A stretch of 64,000 bases of DNA, taken from positions 2,108,001-2,172,000 of the forward strand of contig NZ_JABEKS010000001.1 in the NCBI RefSeq assembly GCF_012985205.1, read 5' to 3'. Below the pieces are notes generated by a model, which saw only the letters and a list, made by a program, of their open reading frames with translations, made no database searches and had not been told where the DNA came from. Source of the DNA: Planctomonas sp. JC2975. Its GTDB lineage: Bacteria > Actinomycetota > Actinomycetes > Actinomycetales > Microbacteriaceae. The position numbers were made by a program, and so were the translations under genes. Each line of letters begins with the position of its first letter. The first letter of the stretch is position 1. Positions 17,690-25,383 of this stretch are shown here, in pieces.

Positions 17690-18906
17690 CACGCCACCCT
17701 CCGCGCGGTCGTCACGTCGAAGGCTCCTGAAACCGCCGCGTTAATCATGGCATTCCGATGCTCGTCGAGCAGTTCGAGCTGCCGGGAGATCGCGGCAGCC
17801 AGTCGATCGTCGGCAGTCTGCAGCGCCGAGACCTCGTCGATTGCGCGCTGTTGGGCAGAGGTTGGCATCGTCGGGACCGGCATTTCCCGAAGCATCGCCA
17901 CATTGAAGTGGGCCTGTAAAGACCCGACGGAGAATTCCGCCACGAACTTCCGAGCCCGCTCAGAGTTGATGAGCAGTTCAAGGAACTTCGGGAGAAGGTC
18001 TGGCCCTGGTCGCACAATCAGGATGTCGATCGCGTTCGCACAGTTGAGTTCTGAAGGCACAACTGCAGCAGCGCCGGCCTGGCCTGTCCGCACCACCACG
18101 ACATCGCCCGCGTGGAGCTCCGACTTGAGGTTCGCCTCGTGTCCCTCCCGCGAGATCGACACGAGATTATCCATCGCGATATGTCCTGGGGAAATATCAG
18201 TACCGCGGACTGCCGGAATGCCGCTTTCGTCGGTGTACCAGCGGGCCGGTTGAATCACGATTCCGACTTCAACGCGCACCCCGAACCGCTTCAAGGGCTT
18301 CCATTCGCAGTTGGCAACGCTCATGCCGAAGTGCTGGGCCAACTTCTCGTCAAGTAGCGTCAACTGCCTCGCGCGACGCAGTCGAACCGAATCAATCAGT
18401 TGAAGTTGGTCGTCGAGGTAGTCAGCGATTCGCCGCTGCTCGTCCAGCGAGGGCATTGGCACTGGCAGAGCCGCCACCTTTTCGGCGGTGAAGTGAGGAA
18501 TGGTTGCGGTGGATACAAAGTTGGCAATCTGTCCGGATCGCAGTGCGGCCTGTAGGGCGTAGTTGATAAAGCCTCCGTCAGCAAGGCCGGTTTTCGGACG
18601 CAGTCGTACGATCGAGTTCTGAAAGCCCCATCCCGGACGGTCGCCCGCGAGGACCGCCGAACGGCCGTAGCCAGCTCCGCCCTCGACAACGACGATATCG
18701 CCGGCGCGAAGGTCATTTGCCTCTGCTTCGGTGGCTGAGAACCACATTCGCTTTTCTTCGGCCTCGATGAGAACGCCTCTTGGCTGGACGTGAGCCGCGC
18801 GCAGATATGGCAGCTGAATGTCTGAGATCGAGGTGGGTTCGGTCCGCAGCATCTTGCCGAGGGTGACACCGCAGACTCTGCGTAGCTGAACCTCGGGACA
18901 GCTCAC
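17689..18906 (-). CDS. hsdS: Type I restriction specificity subunit S
   Basis: This 405-residue protein has two target-recognition halves. Each ends in the conserved segment that precedes the spacer helix: LPVPMPSLDEQRRIADYLD near 150-168 and MPVPTMPTSAQQRAIDEV near 345-362. Both are followed by a long helix (LRRARQLTLLDEKLAQHF and LAAAISRQLELLDEHRNAMI). The length is usual for two TRDs, so the target should be bipartite and asymmetric; the sequence it reads cannot be predicted here. It starts with GTG, overlapping the hsdM stop by four bases (GTGA), and its stop overlaps the hsdR start. Confidence 0.9.
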   Translation of the reverse strand: MSCPEVQLRRVCGVTLGKMLRTEPTSISDIQLPYLRAAHVQPRGVLIEAEEKRMWFSATEAEANDLRAGDIVVVEGGAGYGRSAVLAGDRPGWGFQNSIVRLRPKTGLADGGFINYALQAALRSGQIANFVSTATIPHFTAEKVAALPVPMPSLDEQRRIADYLDDQLQLIDSVRLRRARQLTLLDEKLAQHFGMSVANCEWKPLKRFGVRVEVGIVIQPARWYTDESGIPAVRGTDISPGHIAMDNLVSISREGHEANLKSELHAGDVVVVRTGQAGAAAVVPSELNCANAIDILIVRPGPDLLPKFLELLINSERARKFVAEFSVGSLQAHFNVAMLREMPVPTMPTSAQQRAIDEVSALQTADDRLAAAISRQLELLDEHRNAMINAAVSGAFDVTTARRVA

Positions 18907-20705
18907 TTGGTCACCTTCGAGAGAAGTACCTGGATTTCGGCCTCGATCTCACGAAGTTCCGCGTCGATTTCTTCGAGCGGCCGTGGCGGGACGTACTTGT
19001 AAAAGTACCGGGTGAAGGGGATCTCGTAGCCAACCTTGGTCTTCTTCTCGTCGATCCAAGCATCCGGAACATACGGCAGGACTTCGCGGGCGAAGTAGGC
19101 GTGAATGTCTTCCGCCAGGGGGACGTTCTCGTAGTCAGTGAGGGACTTGTCAGGGACGCGCTTGTGGCTTCGAGACGGGCGCTTCGCGTCCTCCTCAGCC
19201 ACCGGGGCCCTCTTTACCGGCTGTTCGATCTGGATGCGGTGGTACCCGAAGTCGGTGGGGGCGAAGACGCGGATGCGGTCGTGGTGTTCGTGTGAGGCAT
19301 CCGCTGCGATCTCGAACGCGTCGGCGTAGATGCGCGTGACCAGCGCGATCTGCTGGTCGCTGACGTATTTGCGCTTGTCGCCGAGGGACTTGCGCATCTT
19401 CTCGTACTGGTCGCGGGCGTCCAGCAGGATGACCTTGCCAGTGTGGGCGGGGTCTTTGCGGTTGGAGACGATCCAGAAGTAGGTGGAGATGCCGGTGTTG
19501 TAGAACAACTGGTCGGGCAGGGCGACGATGCCTTCCAGCCAGTCGTTCTCCAGGATCCATCGCCTGATCTCGGACTCGCCAGACCCTGCCGCTCCGGTGA
19601 ACAAGGGCGAGCCGTTGAAGACGATCGCGATGCGCGACCCGCCCTGATCGACGGGCTTCATCTTCGAGATCATGTGCTGCAGGAACAGGAAGGATCCGTC
19701 GTTGATGCGCGGCAGGCCCGCGTCGAACCGGCCGCCGCCTTTGGCTGCTTCGTCTTTGACGATCCTTTCGACCTTCTTCCACTCGACGCCGAACGGCGGA
19801 TTCGCGAGCAGGTAGTCGAAGTGCTGCCCTTTGAACCGGTCTTCGGAGAAGGAGTTGCCGAGCCGGATGTTCTCGGCCTCGTTGCCGGTTTCGGACTTGA
19901 TGAGCAGGTCGGAGCGGCACATCGCGAACGTCTCGGCGTTGAGCTCTTGCCCGAAGGTGATGAACTGCGCGTCGGGGTTTAGCTGCCGCAGCCAGTCCTG
20001 CGCGACCGAGAGCATGCCGCCGGTGCCGCACGCCGGATCGAACACGGTCTTGGCGATGCCCTTCGCGGTGAGGATGTCGTCGTCTTCGCCAAGCAGCAGG
20101 TTCACCATCAGCCGGATCACCTCGCGCGGCGTGAAATGCTCGCCCGCGGTCTCATTCGACTGCTCGGAGAAGCGGCGAATCAGCTCCTCGAACAGGTACC
20201 CCATCTGCATCTGGCCGATGGATGCCGGCCCAAGTCTGGCTTCGGCGAACTTCGCGACCACTTGGTAGAGCACGCCCGCGTTCGCCAGGCGCGTGATCTG
20301 CGGGAGGAAGTCGTAGGCCTCGATGACCTCGCGGGCGCCTTGGGAGAAGTGGGTGACGTACTGGCGCAGGTTGTCGGCCAGGTTGTCGGGGTCATCCGTC
20401 AGCTCGGTGAACGTCAGCGGGTAAGTGTTCCAGAACGCGAGCCCGCCTGCGGCTTTGCGTAGGAACTGCTCGACAAGCGTTTCGGGCTGGCCCTGACGCT
20501 TTTCGGCTTCCGCGACGACCTGCTTCTTCGTGCGCTCGAGCACGGCGTCGAGGCGTCGGATGACCGTCAACGGCAGGATCACCCTGCCGTATTCGGATTG
20601 TTTGTAGTCGCCTCGCAGCAGATCGGCGATGGACCAGATGAAGTTGGCGAGTTCACCGACGCGCGGCGCCGGGGAGGTGGCATGGGTGGCCGAGAAGTTG
20701 GTCAA
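18903..20705 (-). CDS. hsdM: Type I N6-adenine methyltransferase subunit M
   Basis: The protein has the HsdM N-terminal helical domain (LANFIWSIADLLRGDYKQSE), then methyltransferase motif I DPACGTGGML (about 223-232) and motif IV NPPFG (302-306), both intact. I place the start at the TTG of 20705, giving 600 residues that begin TNFSATHAT. The frame stays open to 21035, but that extension is Arg/Pro-rich, overlaps the upstream gene and has no family resemblance. The gene lies 83 bases after the upstream stop and overlaps hsdS by four bases. It methylates the site read by HsdS and forms the M2S core of the restriction complex. Confidence 0.9.
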   Translation of the reverse strand: MTNFSATHATSPAPRVGELANFIWSIADLLRGDYKQSEYGRVILPLTVIRRLDAVLERTKKQVVAEAEKRQGQPETLVEQFLRKAAGGLAFWNTYPLTFTELTDDPDNLADNLRQYVTHFSQGAREVIEAYDFLPQITRLANAGVLYQVVAKFAEARLGPASIGQMQMGYLFEELIRRFSEQSNETAGEHFTPREVIRLMVNLLLGEDDDILTAKGIAKTVFDPACGTGGMLSVAQDWLRQLNPDAQFITFGQELNAETFAMCRSDLLIKSETGNEAENIRLGNSFSEDRFKGQHFDYLLANPPFGVEWKKVERIVKDEAAKGGGRFDAGLPRINDGSFLFLQHMISKMKPVDQGGSRIAIVFNGSPLFTGAAGSGESEIRRWILENDWLEGIVALPDQLFYNTGISTYFWIVSNRKDPAHTGKVILLDARDQYEKMRKSLGDKRKYVSDQQIALVTRIYADAFEIAADASHEHHDRIRVFAPTDFGYHRIQIEQPVKRAPVAEEDAKRPSRSHKRVPDKSLTDYENVPLAEDIHAYFAREVLPYVPDAWIDEKKTKVGYEIPFTRYFYKYVPPRPLEEIDAELREIEAEIQVLLSKVTK

Positions 20706-20788
20706 GCGAGTGAGCTTTCTGTGATCGGTAAGGGTCGAACGTAGCTGTGTCGGGTAACATTCGGCAGTCGCCCGCAGTGGGGGTATTG

Positions 20789-22837
20789 CTAGCGGAGTTG
20801 GTCTCCGACGTCTGATCCGCGGGAGATTGGAACGTTGAATCGAATGGCGTCGAGCGCGGCATCCTGCGCGCGGCGGGCTTGTTCGGCGAGCTGTACTGCC
20901 ATCGTGCGCAGGCGTTCGGAAGCCAATTGCTGTGCAACCACCCTGTCCTGATCCGCGCGAGGGAGGAGAGGGATCTCCAGCTCGCGAATGGGCGCGCGCT
21001 GGATTGTCGTGCCTTGTTGCAGTCGAGCGTTCCACGGCCCGACGATCACGGCCGCGAGGTACTCCGGCGATATGACCGAGCGATCGCGGATGCGGAGCCG
21101 TTCGACGCCGGTCGAGGGAAGGTGCCCTCCCGTGGGGTCGACGAGGGCCCGCACCTCGTGCATCGTTGTCACGAGCACGTCACCGGCCTGGGTGAGGTCG
21201 GCGTGGCTGAAGGCGGGCACACCTGCAAGATCGGCGAGCGTCCGATTCCTGATGTCGGATGCCCTGACGACCCTGGGCTCTGCATCCTCTTCAAGGTCGC
21301 GAGACCGGTCGGGGCGGCCGAGCCTTACTTCAACGACCCCGGCCCTGACGAGTTCGCCCACGGTAATCAGCCGCGACTGCGGCAGATCGGCGACCAGGTC
21401 GTACGACAGCGAGGACCCCGCGATCTGGTCGACTGCGGTTCCCGCGCCCTCCACGGCATCGGACAGCCGCGAAAGGATGGCATCGGCATCAATCGGACCC
21501 ACATCCACCCACCTGGCCGGGGTGAGCACGGATTCGGCGGCGAGAAGATCGGCAACCGGCACGACTGCATTCGGTGCGTCATTCACCACGGGATGATCAT
21601 TGCCGCGCCCGACCCACTGCGAGAGCACGGTTTCAATTCCATCAACGTCGCCAGCGTCGATGAGCATGACGTCCGCCAGCTCGCCGCGGGAGCGCAACAC
21701 CCACAGAGCCAATCCGATAGACGTGTGGGGAAGCATCTTTGGGGGAAGCGTCACGATCGCCTCAACACAGCCTGCCGAAAGCAGGTTCGCCCGGATCTTC
21801 CGCTCCGCCCCGCCGCGCGAGAGCGCACCAGGCGAAGTAAGTACGTACCCGTTTCCGCGCGGCGCGAGATGGGCGATCACGTGCTGGATCCAGGCGAGTT
21901 CAGAGGAACTGGCTGGCGGCAAGCCGAAGGCGTAGCGAGGATCAACAACTCCGGGCTTGGGGTCCCACCTCAGTCCGAGTGGTGGCTCTGCGAGGACGAC
22001 GTCGGCCCGCAGTTCCGGATCAGGATCTTCCCTCAGGACATCTCGCGCCGGGTAGAACTGTATGGCCGCGTTGTGCAGAAGTGAGCGCTGGGCGGCAATG
22101 CCCAACGCCTCCTGGTTGATGTCCGAACCTATGAGTCTGCGTGCAACGTTTTGTTTGGCCACCTGAACCAGGAGGTTCGCGATCCCGCATGCGGGGTCAT
22201 AGACAACACCGTCAGAGGTTCCAATCAGTGATGCGAGCAGCGAGGAAGTACGCGACCCGACGAACCCGTACTCTGCCCCGACCTTGACCTGTGACCGAGA
22301 TGATCGCGCGAGCACATCGTCGACACCTTCAGCTAGCTCTTGATCGGCGATGGAGGAAAGGGCTTCGACAACGACGGAGACGCCTGGCTGAGACTGGAGA
22401 ATCCTCTCGATGCGAGCGTCAGTGATCTGAGCACCCAAGCGAGGCTCAATTTCCCTTGCAGCGTGGCGGATCAACTCGCACTGACTTGCAGGTTGTGCCT
22501 CGGAAATCGCTGCGAAAGTCGACGGCATAGAGCTCTTGATAGTCGCGAGAAGCAATACGACCTGGGCGGCGTCATCCATCGATACCAGCCCGCGGAGTGC
22601 GTTGAGCGCCGACCAGATCCGAGCTCCGGCCGACTGGCCGACGTTGTCGTGGCCGCGCAGGCGGAGCCACGCGACAACCTGATCTCGGGAAAACAACGGC
22701 TTCGCGTCACTGCCGGCGATCGGCTCGGGAAACGTCACCGAGCGCTTGCGCCAGTTGCTGACGACGGACCTGCTGACGTGGGCCAGGTCGGCAATATCGC
22801 TCGGGGCAAGAAGCGCGTCCGGGATCGGCGTGGTCAT
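20789..22837 (-). CDS. HTH + degenerate N6-methyltransferase + HsdS-like fusion protein
   Basis: From the ATG at 22837 (682 residues) three parts are visible. Residues 10-60 form a MerR/excisionase-like HTH (SDIADLAHVSRSVVSNWRKR, then FSRDQVVAWL). Residues 120-420 follow HsdM/N6-Mtase, but motif I is DPACGIANLL (214-223, second Gly of the loop replaced by Ala) and motif IV is AEPPLG (283-288) where (N/D)PP(Y/F) is needed, so methylation is unlikely. From about 500 the C-terminus resembles one HsdS half: LITVGELVRAGVVEV, PIRELEIPLLPRADQDRVV and a closing helix rich in Ala/Arg. Its start overlaps the NYN gene stop (ATGA). It may be a DNA-binding regulator or scaffold for the type I complex; no described system with this architecture comes to mind. 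Confidence 0.7.
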   Translation of the reverse strand: MTTPIPDALLAPSDIADLAHVSRSVVSNWRKRSVTFPEPIAGSDAKPLFSRDQVVAWLRLRGHDNVGQSAGARIWSALNALRGLVSMDDAAQVVLLLATIKSSMPSTFAAISEAQPASQCELIRHAAREIEPRLGAQITDARIERILQSQPGVSVVVEALSSIADQELAEGVDDVLARSSRSQVKVGAEYGFVGSRTSSLLASLIGTSDGVVYDPACGIANLLVQVAKQNVARRLIGSDINQEALGIAAQRSLLHNAAIQFYPARDVLREDPDPELRADVVLAEPPLGLRWDPKPGVVDPRYAFGLPPASSSELAWIQHVIAHLAPRGNGYVLTSPGALSRGGAERKIRANLLSAGCVEAIVTLPPKMLPHTSIGLALWVLRSRGELADVMLIDAGDVDGIETVLSQWVGRGNDHPVVNDAPNAVVPVADLLAAESVLTPARWVDVGPIDADAILSRLSDAVEGAGTAVDQIAGSSLSYDLVADLPQSRLITVGELVRAGVVEVRLGRPDRSRDLEEDAEPRVVRASDIRNRTLADLAGVPAFSHADLTQAGDVLVTTMHEVRALVDPTGGHLPSTGVERLRIRDRSVISPEYLAAVIVGPWNARLQQGTTIQRAPIRELEIPLLPRADQDRVVAQQLASERLRTMAVQLAEQARRAQDAALDAIRFNVPISRGSDVGDQLR

Positions 22838-23337
22838 GCCGCCTCCTTGTTGTAGTGATGGTTGTCGTCGTCGAGGTAAGTGACATCGTCTGCCGCGAGA
22901 CGCAGGCGTGCGGAGAGGGAGGACGACCATGAGGCCACGGTGGCCTTGGTGCCCAGCCCGGAAAGTCGGGCGACCGCGTCAGCGAAGATGCCATCCCCAG
23001 ATACGAGGACGACCTCATCGAAGCGGTCTTCGAGGTGCTCGGTGAGGAGAACGTCGAGGAGCTCCAGATCGGCACCGTTGTCTCCGGATCGGACACGCAC
23101 GCGGGCGCTGGGCCACGCATCCTTGGAGTTGAAGAGGCCGATGTGGCTTGTGCCGATCACGACCTGCTCGGTGTCGGTCACGTGAAGTACCGTGGCCGCT
23201 CTCTGCAGCGACCATTCAGCCATTCCCGGAATAGACACTGCGCCACCGGAGACATTCTCGATGTCAACAACGATGATGCGACGCCCGTGCCGGATCGCCT
23301 GCTTTCGTGCAAGAGCCAACGAATCAGAAGTGAACAA
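22834..23337 (-). CDS. NYN/PIN-like domain nuclease, first gene of the operon
   Basis: The 167-residue protein begins its core with IIVVDIENVSGG (Asp25, Asn28), continues with an acidic pair in DNGADLELLD (Asp86, Asp90) and ends with LVSGDGIFADAV (Asp115, Asp120), then TKATVASW. This D-N...D...SGD-D pattern is the metal-binding site of NYN/LabA-type PIN-fold RNases. It has no other domain and is about the minimal length for the fold. Start is TTG at 23337 with GAGGAG eight bases upstream. It is the promoter-proximal gene of the restriction operon and overlaps the next gene by four bases. A role as an RNA- or tRNA-cleaving effector, or in regulating the operon, is inference. Confidence 0.75.
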   Translation of the reverse strand: MFTSDSLALARKQAIRHGRRIIVVDIENVSGGAVSIPGMAEWSLQRAATVLHVTDTEQVVIGTSHIGLFNSKDAWPSARVRVRSGDNGADLELLDVLLTEHLEDRFDEVVLVSGDGIFADAVARLSGLGTKATVASWSSSLSARLRLAADDVTYLDDDNHHYNKEAA

Positions 23338-23380
23338 CGTGTCTCCTCGTTTGGTCTGTGAATACGGTTGTCAGTGCGAC

Positions 23381-23426
23381 GAATTCACGATAAGTCCTCA
23401 CCGTGCGCGTTGTCAAGTGTGAATTC
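23381..23426 (-). promoter_or_regulatory. Promoter of the restriction operon inside an inverted repeat
   Basis: On the minus strand, TTGACA (23416-23411), a 17-base spacer and TTATCG (23393-23388) form a good sigma-70-type promoter about 50 bases before the first gene. Arms GAATTCAC (23381-23388) and GTGAATTC (23419-23426) form a perfect inverted repeat enclosing the -35/-10 pair, as expected for a repressor or controller operator. Which protein binds is unknown; the HTH protein at 20789-22837 and the XRE protein at 23989-25383 are candidates. Confidence 0.65.
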
Positions 23427-23575
23427 AATTTTCATCGGCAGGCGCCACGATTCAGTTCACGCTGAACGACGAAGTCCACGCATGGTCGCCGCGAAGCTCA
23501 CGCGTGCCGATATAGCGATCAGCCTGACGCGCCGCCGAGTCGATGCGGGCGAAGGCGTCTATCCAGCCGCCTTCC

Positions 23576-23818
23576 TCACACCGTCATGGAGCTGCCGGGC
23601 GTTGCTTTGGTGCCCTCGTGAAGTCGCGCGCAGCAACCGAGCGTGGAGGGAGAAAAGAAGATGTTGACGAGCTGGTTATCGGCCATCCAATGGATGTCGT
23701 TCCCGCTGGGCGCAGACGCGGTGATCTCCGCGACGAGCTCGTCGTACGTGAGTTCATGATCGAAGGACTCGAGGTGCTGCACGACTGCCTTCACGTCACG
23801 CTGAAGAGTCGTTTCCAC
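23576..23818 (-). CDS. Hypothetical 80-residue protein
   Basis: The first 55 residues are protein-like and acidic, predicted mainly helical: METTLQRDVKAVVQHLESFD, then ELTYDELVAEI. The final 25 residues (LGCCARLHEGTKATPG) look less natural, so this may be a truncated gene. It lies between the operon promoter and the terminator of the XRE/IrrE gene and points the same way as both. No family recognised. Confidence 0.4.
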   Translation of the reverse strand: METTLQRDVKAVVQHLESFDHELTYDELVAEITASAPSGNDIHWMADNQLVNIFFSPSTLGCCARLHEGTKATPGSSMTV

Positions 23819-23934
23819 GAAACGAAATCGTAGGCACGCCCACCGACACGCACATGTAGGAAACCTCCCTAGTGGAGCTCGCAGACGGCACAGCAGGGGT
23901 GGCCGACTTCCGTGCCGCTACAGTGACACGAGAA

Positions 23935-23975
23935 GCGGGTGTTCGATCTCACTTGACCTGAGATCGAACGCCCGC
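23935..23975 (-). terminator. Terminator after the XRE/ImmA-IrrE gene
   Basis: Arms of 17 bases, GCGGGTGTTCGATCTCA (23935-23951) and TGAGATCGAACGCCCGC (23959-23975), pair with one G-T mismatch around a 7-base loop. In the minus direction they are followed by TTCTCGT. It closes the two-gene unit 26150-23989 and separates it from the restriction operon. Confidence 0.7.
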
Positions 23976-23988
23976 TCCCGTTTCGGTG

Positions 23989-25383
23989 CTACTTGCCGTT
24001 CTCCGTCACGCTCGTGTTGGGGTGACGGGCGGCGGCAGCGCCCGAGATGTACCGGCCGGAGATCGCCGAGCGGTGGTGCGTACCGCTCGACTTGTTCCCT
24101 CCGGACTCGGTGACGCTCGTCCTCGGGTGACGAGCGGCAGCGGCATTCGAGATGTAGCGGCCTGTGATTGCGGAACGGTGAGCCATCTCGGCTCCTTCCT
24201 CTTCGGAGTTCGCCTCGACGTCGTCGAAGGGCGCCGCCGTGGTCCGGCGGTCGTCTGAGGTCTTGACCAGCGAGAGCTTCGGCTGGGGGTCTTCGATGCT
24301 GGCGAGCTGCCGGATGCGCTTGGGCGTCATCTGTAGGCCGTTCGCGATGTCGACCAAACTCACCCCCACGCCATCGAGTAGGTCGATAGCGTTCTTGAGG
24401 AGTTCCGGTTGCTCGCCGTCGAACTCGCGGATTGAGAGCGGTCGACGCGGCAGGCTGTTGAGCGTGATGTAGGCCCGGCGCGCCGTCGACTCGGAAACCA
24501 TGTCGAGCTCGCGGAGCCGATAGAGCAGCGAGTGCAACGAGACGCCCCACCACTGCCCCAGCTCCTCGAGGCGGTTGAAGTTCATCCGGGTCGGCAACTG
24601 GTCGCGGATGACGTCGCGCGGCGTGAGGAACTCGGCAGCGAACTCGTTGGCTTGGCGCTCCAGTTGGCTGTCGGTGCCTTGCCTGCCGTGGTGGAGCACG
24701 ATGTGACCCAGCTCGTGGGCGGCCGAGAACCGGTGACGCATGACATCGTCTGCCTTGTCCGGTGTGAGCACGATCATGGGACGCGGCAGCGCGGTCGTAG
24801 AGAAGGCGTCGATGCGGCTCTTCTCGTCGAGAGAGGGGTCCTCCTTCATCGAGAAGAACACGGTGAGGATGCCGTGCTGCTCGAGTTGGTAAACGAGGTG
24901 TTTGATGGGCTCGAGGCCAAGATCCCAGTGTGTCCGCATGCTGCGTGCCGCTGTGATTGGGTCGGGCACGTCCAGCGAGTCGGGCATCGCCCAGGCTGGA
25001 AGATCGACTTCGGGGAACTCGACGCTCTCCTCGAGGTAGCAGCTGAGCTCCCACGCCTGTTCGACGTAGGCGGTGGCTTGCTGCTGCTGACCGACGGTGG
25101 TGGCGCGCAACCTACGGAACGAGGCCTCCGCAATCTCGACCTGGGCACGAGGACGTCCGTGCGCGAAGAATCCGGGCGGCACGTTGAGCGCATTGGCGAG
25201 CGCGGCGATGGTTTCCGCCCGCGGCTTGACCTCGCCGCGCTCGTACTGACCGATCGCGGCGGCAGACACCCCGACCAGCTGATGTAGCTCGGACTTGGTG
25301 AGCTTGCAGATGCGGCGGGCCTGGGTGAGGCGGGCTGGGTCGAATAGTCGGGCAACGTCCATGAGGGTTGGCTGCTCGGCCAT
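23989..25383 (-). CDS. XRE-family regulator with ImmA/IrrE metallopeptidase domain and duplicated tail motif
   Basis: Residues 17-70 are an XRE HTH (LTQARRICKLTKSELHQLVG, then SAAAIGQYERG). Residues 150-300 are an ImmA/IrrE domain with the zinc motif HELGH at 223-227 and the third ligand region NEFAAEF at 246-252. The tail carries two copies, 35 residues apart, of HRSAI(T/S)GRYIS(N/G)AAAARHP-x-TSVTE (from 402 and from 437). I know that motif from short stand-alone actinobacterial proteins; its function is unknown. ImmA/IrrE proteins cleave partner repressors after damage or phage signals. The ATG overlaps the stop of the upstream 255-residue gene (TGATG), so the two are co-translated. A strong terminator follows. 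Confidence 0.8.
   Translation of the reverse strand: MAEQPTLMDVARLFDPARLTQARRICKLTKSELHQLVGVSAAAIGQYERGEVKPRAETIAALANALNVPPGFFAHGRPRAQVEIAEASFRRLRATTVGQQQQATAYVEQAWELSCYLEESVEFPEVDLPAWAMPDSLDVPDPITAARSMRTHWDLGLEPIKHLVYQLEQHGILTVFFSMKEDPSLDEKSRIDAFSTTALPRPMIVLTPDKADDVMRHRFSAAHELGHIVLHHGRQGTDSQLERQANEFAAEFLTPRDVIRDQLPTRMNFNRLEELGQWWGVSLHSLLYRLRELDMVSESTARRAYITLNSLPRRPLSIREFDGEQPELLKNAIDLLDGVGVSLVDIANGLQMTPKRIRQLASIEDPQPKLSLVKTSDDRRTTAAPFDDVEANSEEEGAEMAHRSAITGRYISNAAAARHPRTSVTESGGNKSSGTHHRSAISGRYISGAAAARHPNTSVTENGK

Noticed and set aside
20706-21035. N-terminal extension of HsdM to 710 residues
   Set aside because: It overlaps the upstream gene, is Arg/Pro-rich and lacks family similarity; the TTG at 20705 gives a normal HsdM N-terminus.
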